A stretch of 64,000 nt of DNA from Dehalococcoidia bacterium (GTDB lineage Bacteria > Chloroflexota > Dehalococcoidia > Bin125), in assembly GCA_022825265.1 (NCBI GenBank), contig JAJDXE010000010.1:434001-498000 (forward strand). Direction: 5' to 3'. Made by a program: the position numbers and the translations under genes. Each line of letters opens with the position of its first letter. The stretch's first letter is position 1. Below are positions 26,117 to 34,134 of the stretch, piece by piece. Under the pieces are notes generated by a model, which saw only the letters and a list, made by a program, of their open reading frames with translations, ran no database searches and was not told the origin of the DNA.

Positions 26117-27139
26117 TTATTCGCCGGCGAGGGGTTCGGGGAGGACTTCCAGGAGTGCTGGGAATAGTTCGGCGTCTTCTTCGATGGGGGTGGTTTCCGG
26201 TGGGGTGACGGCTCCCGGGATCCTGGGGCGTTCGGTGAAGAGAGCGTTGAAGATTGACTCGGCGTGCTCGATGAAGCCGAGGGAGCCGACTCCGTCGACG
26301 TAGATGGGTCGGCAGTCGGGGAGTTCGGCGGCGATTCGGCGTCCCATCTGGATGGGGTGGGACTCGTCGAGCATGGCGTGCCAGAGGGTGACGGGGAAGT
26401 TGACGTCTCGGAGTTCGAAGCCCCAGGGTTCGAGGTGGTGCCGGGCTTCGTCGCCGGCGGCGGCAGGTCCCTGGCGGAAGGCCTCGCGGAGGTCGGTGAT
26501 GCGGTTGGTCAGGGTTGGTTCGGAGCCAAGGATTTTGCCGTCGACGGGGGGCATTCGCTTGATTTGCTCGGCGACGACGCGCTCGGGCCGCTTCTGGACG
26601 GAGCGTCCGTAGCCGCGCATCCAGAGCGAAGCGAGGCGTTGCGACTTGAGGAAGAGGGTGTAGATCAGTCTCCACTCGTAGGACATGCCTTCGAGCACGT
26701 CGCCGGAGTCGATCGCGCCGAGACCGGAGACGAGGGCGACTCGGAGAAGTCGCTCGGGCATCTGGAGGGCGCAGGCGAGGGTGTACGGGAGGCCAGCGGA
26801 GATTCCGGCGACGGAGAACCTGGGCAGTTCGAGGTAGTCGGCGAGTTGGCGGAGGTCGGAGGGCCAGTCGAGGATGGTGCGTCCGGGAAGCGGATCGGAG
26901 TAGCCGAAGCCGGGTCGCTCGGGCGCGATCAGGCGGACGCCGGCGCGGGCGGCTCCGGGCTCCATGACGGCGGCGGCGACACGGGAGGAGGGGATTCCGT
27001 GGTGGAAGAAGAGCGGCTCGCCGTTGGGGTCGCCGTACTCGGTCCAGCTCAGCGTCCGGCCGTCGGAGAGCCGGACCACGCTATGTGGCGGCTCGGGATC
27101 GTCTTCGGTGGCGCGACTGGAGACCTCGGCGGTTGTCAT
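26117..27139 (-). CDS. Alpha/beta hydrolase
   Basis: 340 residues. Oxyanion-hole region FFHHGIPSSR, nucleophile elbow VAGISAG, acid in MLDESHP and a late His in FIEHAES fit an alpha/beta-hydrolase catalytic set. No signal peptide. Substrate not readable. ATG at 27139 is chosen over 27157 because TACGAT lies 8 nt upstream, suggesting a leaderless start. A multi-hairpin element separates it from the large unknown gene upstream. Confidence 0.85.
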   Translation of the reverse strand: MTTAEVSSRATEDDPEPPHSVVRLSDGRTLSWTEYGDPNGEPLFFHHGIPSSRVAAAVMEPGAARAGVRLIAPERPGFGYSDPLPGRTILDWPSDLRQLADYLELPRFSVAGISAGLPYTLACALQMPERLLRVALVSGLGAIDSGDVLEGMSYEWRLIYTLFLKSQRLASLWMRGYGRSVQKRPERVVAEQIKRMPPVDGKILGSEPTLTNRITDLREAFRQGPAAAGDEARHHLEPWGFELRDVNFPVTLWHAMLDESHPIQMGRRIAAELPDCRPIYVDGVGSLGFIEHAESIFNALFTERPRIPGAVTPPETTPIEEDAELFPALLEVLPEPLAGE

Positions 27140-27147
27140 GTAGTCGG

Positions 27148-27153
27148 ATCGTA
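27148..27153 (-). promoter_or_regulatory. -10-like TACGAT 8 nt before an ATG
   Basis: On the minus strand TACGAT (27153 to 27148) ends 8 nt before the ATG at 27139, with no Shine-Dalgarno site. Confidence 0.3.
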
Positions 27154-27178
27154 TCACTCGCGGCGGGGAGGGAGTGAG

Positions 27179-27228
27179 GAGCCCCCTCTGTCTCTACGAG
27201 ACATCTCCCCGTGCTGGAAGCGGGGGAG
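27179..27228 (-). repeat. Multi-hairpin element (GGGGGAG / GTCNC type), copy 1
   Basis: Read on the minus strand: hairpin CTCCCC.../...GGGGAG, then TGTCTC-GTA-GAGACA, then GAGGGGGCTC. The same order of parts occurs at 31894-31995 with different bases in the stems. Confidence 0.6.
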
Positions 27229-27249
27229 AAAAGGGAGCGCGGCAGAGGA

Positions 27250-28998
27250 TCAGTCCGTGGGTTCGGAGACGAGCAGTTCGGCTTCGACGTCGTCGGCGAG
27301 GTTTTCGATTAGAGGGGTTTCTCCGAGGCAGCCGTCCTCGACCTGCATGTCGAAGGCGTCGGCGAAGTAGCGGTAGGACTGGTACTGGTCGCCGTACTTC
27401 ATGTGTCCGGCGGTGTGGTGGGCGGCTGAGAGCAGGAGGGTGTTGCGCATCTCGGAGGAGGTGCGGCGGTAGTCCTCGAGCATGCAGAGGCCGATCTCCT
27501 GGTTGTGGGGATCGTTGCCCTGCTTGGCGATGCCGTCGGCGAGGGTTTCGACCAGGGGGCCGTCGTCGTAGCCCTGCTTGAGGTAGTTCTCGACCCAGAA
27601 GACCGACTGGTCGGTGTCGAGGGCGAGCATGGCCTCGTTGAGTTCGCCCAAGAGCTTGCCCTGGGTCATCGGGGGCGCGTCTTCGTCCATGGAGTAGCCG
27701 GCGAAGTAGGTGGCGGCTCCGCGAGTCTTGTTGCCCTTGGAGTTGGTCACCCAGTGGGCGCACTGGTTGATGAAGTTGGCGGCGATGAAGAGCAGCTTGG
27801 TCTTGTGCGGGTGGTCGAAGTTCTCGTAGAACCAGCCGAGCATGTTGGTGTACTCGTATCCGTGCTGGGGCATCGAGAAGTTGGCGGGCAGGCCGCACTC
27901 CAGCACGACGCGGGCTGCGGCGATCTGGATGGCGTCGAGGATCGACTTGGGTGAGCGGCCCGCCTTAAGCAGGGCGACGATGTCCTCGATGTAGGACTCC
28001 TCGGGCTCGCGGATGATCGAGCGGATCAATCCTTCGGCCTCGGGCGGGGAAAGCGGGATCTGGTTCTTGAACAGTTCCCGGTCGCGGGTGGATGTCTGAG
28101 TCGCGTTGAGCGATGAGGCGGGCGGCTCTTCCTCGAGGTGGTACATCATGATCTGGCAGGCGGACTCGAAGAGCGAGTACCACCGCGGGCCGACGGCGAT
28201 GTCGGGCACGCCGGCGTAGAGCACGTGGTGGGCGTTATCCCAGCCGATGGCTCGTCCGAGCTGGATGGTGGCGCGAGCGCGGAAGGACTTGTGGCCGGTG
28301 GTATAGGAGCGGTTCCAGAACATCCTGTCCTGGACGTCGATCAGGCCGGCGAACATCATCTGGCCGAGCAGTTCTTCTCGACGCTCAGGGAACTTGTCCC
28401 AGAGTCCGAGGAAGAGTGAGTACTCCTCATTGACGTTTCCGTACTGGACGAGCGTGAGCCAGTCGTTGAGGCCTTCTTCGAGTGAGCCGTCGTAGTTAGC
28501 CGGTTCCTGGTCGTCCCAGTGGGCGGCGGGCGGCGCTGGGCCGTCCGGGTACTTCTCGGGGTCGTAGGTGCGTCGGGAGTAGTGTCCGGGCATCCTGCCC
28601 TTGAGCTGGTTCCAGATGTCGAGTCCGGTCGGCACGTACCAGGCGGTCTGGGTGAGGGGGAGGAGGCGCATTTCCTCGGAGACCATGTTCTGGAGGCCGA
28701 GGGTGGCGCGGGAGGAGAGCAGGCAGTGGTCGTTGTTGACGAAGCGGACGATGCCTGAGTCGATGCGCTGGTGGTAGGGGACGTGCGTGTAGGGGGCGTG
28801 CGCGCGGATCGTCTCGGAGAGGATCTCGGTGGTCGGTCGGCCGTCCTTGATCAGGTCGAAGGCCTGATGGAGCGCTGTGGTGTTATCGCGCTCGACAATG
28901 GTCTCGCGGTAGCGGTCGTATGCGGCCGCGGTTTTGCGATCCATATAGGCGGGGGAGGAGCCACTGTCGCCGTTACCGGAAGTCTTGTGCAGGCCCAT
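27250..28998 (-). CDS. Large conserved-looking protein of unknown function
   Basis: 582 residues from the ATG at 28998, chosen because GGAG lies 6 nt upstream. I do not recognise a family. The protein is mainly helical, with no signal peptide or transmembrane segment, and is rich in His within hydrophobic helices: HAPYTHVPYHQRID and VNNDHCLLSSRA near the N-terminus, WDNAHHVLYAG in the middle, and LLLSAAHHTAGHMKYGD near the C-terminus. Paired HxH/HH motifs in helices suggest a metal- or haem-binding oxidoreductase or an all-helical scaffold, but this is inference. It is divergent from the DUF1800 gene (265-bp gap), so it may share a pathway with the DUF1800-DUF1501-NHL genes. Confidence 0.6.
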   Translation of the reverse strand: MGLHKTSGNGDSGSSPAYMDRKTAAAYDRYRETIVERDNTTALHQAFDLIKDGRPTTEILSETIRAHAPYTHVPYHQRIDSGIVRFVNNDHCLLSSRATLGLQNMVSEEMRLLPLTQTAWYVPTGLDIWNQLKGRMPGHYSRRTYDPEKYPDGPAPPAAHWDDQEPANYDGSLEEGLNDWLTLVQYGNVNEEYSLFLGLWDKFPERREELLGQMMFAGLIDVQDRMFWNRSYTTGHKSFRARATIQLGRAIGWDNAHHVLYAGVPDIAVGPRWYSLFESACQIMMYHLEEEPPASSLNATQTSTRDRELFKNQIPLSPPEAEGLIRSIIREPEESYIEDIVALLKAGRSPKSILDAIQIAAARVVLECGLPANFSMPQHGYEYTNMLGWFYENFDHPHKTKLLFIAANFINQCAHWVTNSKGNKTRGAATYFAGYSMDEDAPPMTQGKLLGELNEAMLALDTDQSVFWVENYLKQGYDDGPLVETLADGIAKQGNDPHNQEIGLCMLEDYRRTSSEMRNTLLLSAAHHTAGHMKYGDQYQSYRYFADAFDMQVEDGCLGETPLIENLADDVEAELLVSEPTD

Positions 28999-29263
28999 AG
29001 AGCGCTCCAGGCACTGAATACGCAATTGCTGAGGTTGCTGCGCAGTATAACGAGGGGCTTCTGAGCAAAATCAGCCCCTCGTCGCGGCGTGACTCCGAGG
29101 CTGAGTCAACCGGCGAAGAGCAAGCCAATGGGCTGGCGGCTCTCGAGCGGGAACGTGTCGTATGGGCCCCTCGGTATGTCCTATATTGCCCCTGTAGAGC
29201 AATCGCGCGGGCTTGAGCGACTTTGCGTACCTGCGCACGGACATTTCTGGAGAGGGATCCCAT

Positions 29264-30661
29264 ATGTCTGACGACCAACGAGCGCTGGTCGCCCATCTGA
29301 TGCGTCGCGCCGGGGCGGGTGCGACGCCTGCCGAACTCGACGAGCTGGCGAAGCGGCCGTATGCCGACATTGTTGAAGACCTGATCAATCCGAAGCTGGC
29401 CGAGGATGACGACGACCTGGTGTTCCGGTACTTCCCGGCGCTGGCGAACTCGGACACTCCGTGGCCCTGGAGTGGTCGCTGGATCTACTGGATGGTGAAC
29501 TCGGACTCGCCGCTTCGGGAGAAGATGGCGCTGTTCTGGCACCACGTGTTTGCGACGGCCTGGTTCAAGTCGGAGCACGGACCGTCGATGCCGGTTCACA
29601 TCCAGATGTTCCGCGAGCATGGGCTGGCCAACATGCGGGTGATCCTGGAGGAGCTATCTCGGGACCCGCTGATGATCTTCTGGCTGGACAACAGCGAGTC
29701 GGTTGTGGGCGCTCCGAACGAGAACTATGGACGCGAGCTGCTTGAGCTGTTCTCGATGGGCGTCGGCAACTACACGGAGGACGACATCAAGGCGGCGGCG
29801 TACAGCTTCACGGGCTGGACCTTCCAACAGCCGATTCCTCTGTATCCGCACGGCGGCTACCCGGCGCGGTTTGTGTATCGCGACGACCTGCATGATCACT
29901 CGGAGAAGGAGTTCCTTGGGCACAAGGGCAACTTCAACGGCGAAGACATCATCGACATCATCGTCCAGCAGCCGGCGACCGGCCGCTTCATCGGGCGGCA
30001 CCTGTACAACTTCTTCGTCAAGGACGAGCCGGGCGTGTCGGCCTGGTCGGTGACTGATCCGGGCAACCCGGAGGCCGTGGCCGAGCTGGCCTCTGCCTTC
30101 GCTGAGTCGAATGGCGACCTGCGCGCCGTGATGCGCGTGCTGTTCAACGCCGAGTGGTTCAAAGAGGCCCGCTACGAGCGCGTCAAGTGCCCGGCCGAGT
30201 GGGTCGCCGGCGCGTACAAGCTGTCCGGCAAGCTCGGGCTCCCGCAGCCCGAGATGTGGAACCTGCACATGACGATGGGCGCGATGGGTCAGAGCCTGAT
30301 GGACCCGCCCTCGGTCGAGGGCTGGCACACGGGCAAGGAATGGATCGACGGCGGCACGCTGATGGAGCGGATCAACTTCGCCTCCAAGCTGGTCTCCGAC
30401 CCGTCCACGCCGGGCGTGCAGGAGCTGGTTAGCCGCTTGCAGGAGCTTGGCGCCAGCAGCGCGGAGGAGCTGGTCGACGCGACGCTCGACTTCGCCGGCC
30501 CGCTGGAGGTCTCGGACACGACCCGCGAGGCGCTGCTAGACGCGGCCTCGGAGGGAGGCGAGCTTTCCTTCGACGGCGACGGGGCGGTCGAGGCGGCCGG
30601 TCAGCGCGCGGCGCAGACGCTGCGCCTGGTGCTTGCTTCGCCCGAGTACCAGTTCGCCTAG
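29264..30661 (+). CDS. DUF1800 family protein
   Basis: 465 residues from the ATG at 29264, supported by GGAGAGGG upstream. The opening AHLMRRAGAGATPAELDELA, the WHHVFATAWFK segment, NENYGRELLELFSMG and YSFTGWTF are the DUF1800 hallmarks. Function is unknown; the family nearly always pairs with DUF1501, as here 53 bp downstream. Members are often large and exported; this one is near the short end and shows no signal peptide. Codons here lean more to C-ending than in genes to either side, by eye. Confidence 0.88.
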   Translation: MSDDQRALVAHLMRRAGAGATPAELDELAKRPYADIVEDLINPKLAEDDDDLVFRYFPALANSDTPWPWSGRWIYWMVNSDSPLREKMALFWHHVFATAWFKSEHGPSMPVHIQMFREHGLANMRVILEELSRDPLMIFWLDNSESVVGAPNENYGRELLELFSMGVGNYTEDDIKAAAYSFTGWTFQQPIPLYPHGGYPARFVYRDDLHDHSEKEFLGHKGNFNGEDIIDIIVQQPATGRFIGRHLYNFFVKDEPGVSAWSVTDPGNPEAVAELASAFAESNGDLRAVMRVLFNAEWFKEARYERVKCPAEWVAGAYKLSGKLGLPQPEMWNLHMTMGAMGQSLMDPPSVEGWHTGKEWIDGGTLMERINFASKLVSDPSTPGVQELVSRLQELGASSAEELVDATLDFAGPLEVSDTTREALLDAASEGGELSFDGDGAVEAAGQRAAQTLRLVLASPEYQFA

Positions 30662-30714
30662 GCAAGACAGAATCGAACAGAGCCGAACGAACCCGAACGG
30701 AACGGAACACCTCA

Positions 30715-31878
30715 ATGAGCGGCAACGGACACAGCGAGAAGAAGGATCCCGTCCTGGTCATTGTCCAGCTTTCGGGCGGCAACGACTTCATGAACACCCT
30801 GGTCCCATACAACGAGGGCCACTATTACGACGCGCGGCCGCTGGTCGGTGTGCCTCAGGAAGAGGTCATGCCGATCAATGATGAGCTGGGCTTCAACCCG
30901 GCCGCCGAGCGGATGAAGAAGATGTACGACAACGGCGACGTGGCCGTGATCCAGGGGATCGGCTATCCGAACTCGTCGCGATCGCACTTCCGCGGCATGG
31001 ACATCATGCACACCTGTGAGCCGGACCGGATCTCGACTGAGGGCTGGGTGGCGAAGCTGATCCAGCGGCTCGACCCGGACTCAGAGAATCCGCTGACCGG
31101 GATCAACATCGGCCGCGGCTTGCCGCGCGCGATGGTCTCGGCCGGTGTGACGGCGACCTCGGTGGGCGACCTCGACAACTACGGCCTGATGCCCGACATC
31201 CAGGCCGAAGAGGACCGCAACCGCGATCTTGAGATCTTCAAGCGGATGTACACACCGGCGATCGGCGCGGGGATGGTGATGGACTACCTGCGCCAGACCG
31301 GGATCGACTCGCTGGCCGGTGCCGACATGCTGGCCCCGGCCCCGGGGATGTACGAATCGTCGGTCGAGTATGGCTCGAACCCAATCGCCAAGGCGCTGCG
31401 CGATGTCGCGCGGATCCACACCGCCGGGCTGGGCGCCCGCGTCTTCTACACGAACCACATCGGCTATGACACGCACTCGCACCAGCCTCCGGTTCACCCG
31501 GGTCTGCTGCGCGATATGACCGGTGCGCTGGATGACTTCCTGACCGACCTGCGCGAGCACGATGCGGCCGAGGAAGTTTCGATCCTCGTGTTCACCGAGT
31601 TCGGCCGGCGGATGAAGGACAACGGCTCGGGCACCGACCACGGTTCCGGGGGTGGCGCGTTCATCATCGGCGAGAACGTCGAGGGCGGGCTGTACGCCGA
31701 GTATCCGTCGGTCGACCCGAAGGACTGGCTGAACGGCGAAGACCTGCAGCACACGATCGACTTCCGCGGGATCTACGGCACGATGCTTGAGCAGTGGATG
31801 GGCGTCGAGCCGGAAGAGATCGTGGTTGGCGACTTCGAGCAGGTGCATCCGTTCAAGAAGACGATGCTGCCGAACTAG
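30715..31878 (+). CDS. DUF1501 family protein (sulfatase-like fold)
   Basis: 387 residues. It begins almost directly with the core, VLVIVQLSGGNDFMNTLVPY, then GYPNSSRSHFRGMDIMHT, and late FTEFGRRMKDNGSGTDHGSG. These His/Asp motifs resemble the alkaline-phosphatase/sulfatase superfamily metal site. DUF1501 proteins normally carry an N-terminal Tat signal; here only about 12 residues precede the core and no twin-Arg or hydrophobic stretch is present, so the protein seems cytoplasmic. Forms an operon with DUF1800. Confidence 0.88.
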   Translation: MSGNGHSEKKDPVLVIVQLSGGNDFMNTLVPYNEGHYYDARPLVGVPQEEVMPINDELGFNPAAERMKKMYDNGDVAVIQGIGYPNSSRSHFRGMDIMHTCEPDRISTEGWVAKLIQRLDPDSENPLTGINIGRGLPRAMVSAGVTATSVGDLDNYGLMPDIQAEEDRNRDLEIFKRMYTPAIGAGMVMDYLRQTGIDSLAGADMLAPAPGMYESSVEYGSNPIAKALRDVARIHTAGLGARVFYTNHIGYDTHSHQPPVHPGLLRDMTGALDDFLTDLREHDAAEEVSILVFTEFGRRMKDNGSGTDHGSGGGAFIIGENVEGGLYAEYPSVDPKDWLNGEDLQHTIDFRGIYGTMLEQWMGVEPEEIVVGDFEQVHPFKKTMLPN

Positions 31879-31893
31879 CGACCTCAACGATGG

Positions 31894-31995
31894 AGCTCCC
31901 CCGTTGGGGGAGCTGTCGCGGAGCGACTGAGGGGGCACGCTCGCGACGCGCAGAGAGCCCCCTCACCCTTCGGGAGCTCCCCCAGAGGGGGAGCC
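31894..31995 (+). repeat. Multi-hairpin element (GGGGGAG / GTCNC type), copy 2
   Basis: Four stems in a row: AGCTCCCCC-GTT-GGGGGAGCT (31894-31914); GTCGC-GGA-GCGAC (31915-31927); TGAGGGGGC (31928-31936) pairing with GCCCCCTCA (31957-31965); GCTCCCCC-AGA-GGGGGAGC (31976-31994). It fills the gap between DUF1501 and the NHL gene and may end or attenuate the DUF transcript. Confidence 0.8.
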
Positions 31996-32022
31996 TTGGA
32001 GGTTCACAAGAGGAGGTTCCAG

Positions 32023-33045
32023 ATGGCTTTTCCACACGCGATGTTGCGTTGCGGATATCCGTATGAGCGCGTGCTCGGCATGCGCCGGGTGACGACGTTT
32101 CCGGTTGATGTTGCAGTCGGTGATGACCGGATCTATGTGATCGGGCGGACCGAGCTTGGGGTCGGCGGGAACATTCGGATGGTCTCGCTGAAGTACGACG
32201 ACGAGCTGGGCGACGACCTGACTCATGGCGACATGGGCACGATGGCCGATACCGGACACCTGTGGCCGGTCGGCATCCTGCGCACCGACGAGGGCAACCT
32301 GCACGTCCTGGACGAAGGCAACCACAACATCACGACCTATTCGCCCGAGGGCGAGAAGCTCAACCAGTGGGGCGAGCATGGGTCGGAGCCGGGACAGCTT
32401 GATCGGCCGTCGGGCTTTGCCTTTGACGCCGACGGCAACGTCTGGGTGGTCGACACGCTGAATCATCGGGTGCAGCAGTTCTCCTCGGAGGGCGAGTACA
32501 TCGGCGGATTCGGCGAGGAGGGCGACGGCCCCGGGCAATTCAATATGCCGTGGGGGATCGCCTTTGACTCAGAGGGCGATGTCTACGTCTCCGACTGGCG
32601 CAACGACCGGGTGCAGAAGCTGACCTCGTCGGGCGAGCACATCATGGACTTCGGCACGCGTCCGGGATACGAAGTGCAGCGACCGTGTGGGATCGCGGTT
32701 GACGAGCACGGCGACCTGTATGTGGCCGAGCGCAACAAGCATCGCGTGGTGACGTACGACCACCGCGGTCGCTACGTCGAGTCGTTCCAGGGCGCGGCGA
32801 CGCTGGGTCGGATGGGTCGCGAGTACATTCGAGCGAACCAGAAGACGCTGCGTCTGCGCGAGATGACGTCGCTGGAGGAGCAGAAGCTGCTGCGCTTCCC
32901 GCAGGGCGTTCGCTATCACGAGGGTCGGCTGTACATCTGCGACTTCGGCAGCCACCGGGTGCAGATCTTCAAGAAGGATGCTGAGGCTCTCAGCGAGCAG
33001 CAGATCATGGCCGAACTGCGGGCGCCGACCCTGTCGACGACTTAG
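32023..33045 (+). CDS. NHL-repeat beta-propeller protein
   Basis: 340 residues from the ATG at 32023, with AGGAGG 6 nt upstream. At least five NHL repeats: NLHVLDEGNHNITTYS, VWVVDTLNHRVQQFS, VYVSDWRNDRVQKLTS, LYVAERNKHRVVTYD, LYICDFGSHRVQIFK. These build a six-bladed propeller, usually for protein or ligand binding, sometimes lyase activity. A charged helical insertion (RANQKTLRLREMTSLEEQKL) breaks the last repeats. No signal peptide. Downstream of DUF1501 across a multi-hairpin element. Confidence 0.88.
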   Translation: MAFPHAMLRCGYPYERVLGMRRVTTFPVDVAVGDDRIYVIGRTELGVGGNIRMVSLKYDDELGDDLTHGDMGTMADTGHLWPVGILRTDEGNLHVLDEGNHNITTYSPEGEKLNQWGEHGSEPGQLDRPSGFAFDADGNVWVVDTLNHRVQQFSSEGEYIGGFGEEGDGPGQFNMPWGIAFDSEGDVYVSDWRNDRVQKLTSSGEHIMDFGTRPGYEVQRPCGIAVDEHGDLYVAERNKHRVVTYDHRGRYVESFQGAATLGRMGREYIRANQKTLRLREMTSLEEQKLLRFPQGVRYHEGRLYICDFGSHRVQIFKKDAEALSEQQIMAELRAPTLSTT

Positions 33046-33089
33046 AGCTGGAATCAACAGATCGGGCATTTGCAGATTGGGCGGGGCCG

Positions 33090-33428
33090 ATGCCGATGGT
33101 GTTCGGCTTCGCCACGCATCGCCGGCAACAGCTCGAGGCTGAGTTTCTGCGGATCGCGGGGTCGATGCGGCAGCTTGGGGCGGAACGGTTCTGGCTGGCC
33201 GGCGACCTGGCTCGGAATGAGGTTGGGCCGGACTCCGAGCTTGAGCTGCTGATTGTCCATGAGACTGAGCGGCCGTTTCATCGGCGCTCGGACTTTTTCC
33301 AGACACATCTGCGGCCGCAGGTGGGGACGTCGTTCGTTGTCTATACGCCGGATGAGTTTGCGGAGCTGTGCGAGATCGATCGGGTGATCCTCGAGGCGAC
33401 GAGCCTGAGCGATGAGGTGATCGTGTGA
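33090..33428 (+). CDS. Degenerate minimal nucleotidyltransferase (MNT-like)
   Basis: 112 residues with the size and order of the MNT half of MNT-HEPN modules. The canonical GSxxxG...SDxD motif reads GDLARNEVGPDSELELLIV: the Ser of GS is Asp39 and the two catalytic Asp are Glu50 and Glu52. Nucleotide transfer is therefore doubtful. Its stop overlaps the HEPN start (GTGTGA). In the known MntA-HepT pair the nucleotidyltransferase neutralises the HEPN toxin by AMPylation; a mutant site implies binding-only neutralisation or another role. Confidence 0.65.
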   Translation: MPMVFGFATHRRQQLEAEFLRIAGSMRQLGAERFWLAGDLARNEVGPDSELELLIVHETERPFHRRSDFFQTHLRPQVGTSFVVYTPDEFAELCEIDRVILEATSLSDEVIV

Positions 33429-33844
33429 GCGGGCGATCGGAGGCAGATCGCTGGATGGCTCAGTCTCGGTATGACCTGGAGGCTGCTGAGCATGTGGTCG
33501 CGGGCGGGTTTCATGCGCTTGGGTGTTTTCTCTGTCAGCAGGCAGGAGAGAAGGCGGTGTCTGGATATCTGCTCGCGAGGGGGGCTGACCATGTCTGGGG
33601 GCACGCGCTGGCAGATCTCTGCGAGGATGCGATGCAGTTGGACTCGTCGTTTGATGTGATCAAGTCGGTGGCGATGTTGCTGGATAAGTACTACCTGCCG
33701 ACTCGATATCCGACCGGTCTGCCGGGCGGGGTGCCTCATGAGGTTTACGATGGTGTGGATTCGGAGCGCGCGCTGGAGATTGCGCGCGATGTGATTGAGT
33801 TCGTCTCGACCAAGCTCAGTTCGCTCGATTCGACCGACCAGTGA
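33425..33844 (+). CDS. HEPN-domain protein
   Basis: 139 residues matching small HEPN proteins: MAQSRYDLEAAEHVV, then FHALGCFLCQQAGEKAVSGY and GHALADL. Start GTG overlaps the preceding stop by 4 nt. HEPN ribonucleases carry RX4-6H; here Arg52 is followed by His56 (RX3H) and His60 (RX7H), so the motif is off-register and RNase activity is uncertain. With the preceding gene it forms a MNT-HEPN toxin-antitoxin-like pair. Confidence 0.75.
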   Translation: MSGRSEADRWMAQSRYDLEAAEHVVAGGFHALGCFLCQQAGEKAVSGYLLARGADHVWGHALADLCEDAMQLDSSFDVIKSVAMLLDKYYLPTRYPTGLPGGVPHEVYDGVDSERALEIARDVIEFVSTKLSSLDSTDQ

Positions 33845-34134
33845 TCCAGTTCCGACACGTCCGACTGAATGAGTACCACTGCGCCATGCTGGCGGATCTG
33901 ATGGCGCTGCAGGATGCTCCGGAGTCGAAGACGGTGTTTGTCGAGGATGCAGTGGCGGAGGACGGGCTGGTGTTTCGGCCGTCGTTGCGGCACTCGGGGT
34001 ATCACCCGGGGGTGCTGGCCAAGCTGGCGGAACACGGACTGGTGGACCTGACCCATGTCGGGGATTCGGCGTATCGGGTCTATGTGACGCCAGTTGGTCG
34101 GGACTGTTACGACGACATGTGCGGTCTGACCTGA
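33841..34134 (+). CDS. Small winged-helix-like protein
   Basis: 97 residues, start GTG overlapping the HEPN stop (GTGA). The C-half LAKLAEHGLVDLTHVGD and YRVYVTPVGRDCYDD has the helix-wing-helix rhythm of MarR/PadR-like winged helices; the N-half (FRHVRLNEYHCAMLADLMAL) is helical. It may be the autoregulator of the cluster. I do not recognise a named family. Confidence 0.5.
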   Translation: MIQFRHVRLNEYHCAMLADLMALQDAPESKTVFVEDAVAEDGLVFRPSLRHSGYHPGVLAKLAEHGLVDLTHVGDSAYRVYVTPVGRDCYDDMCGLT

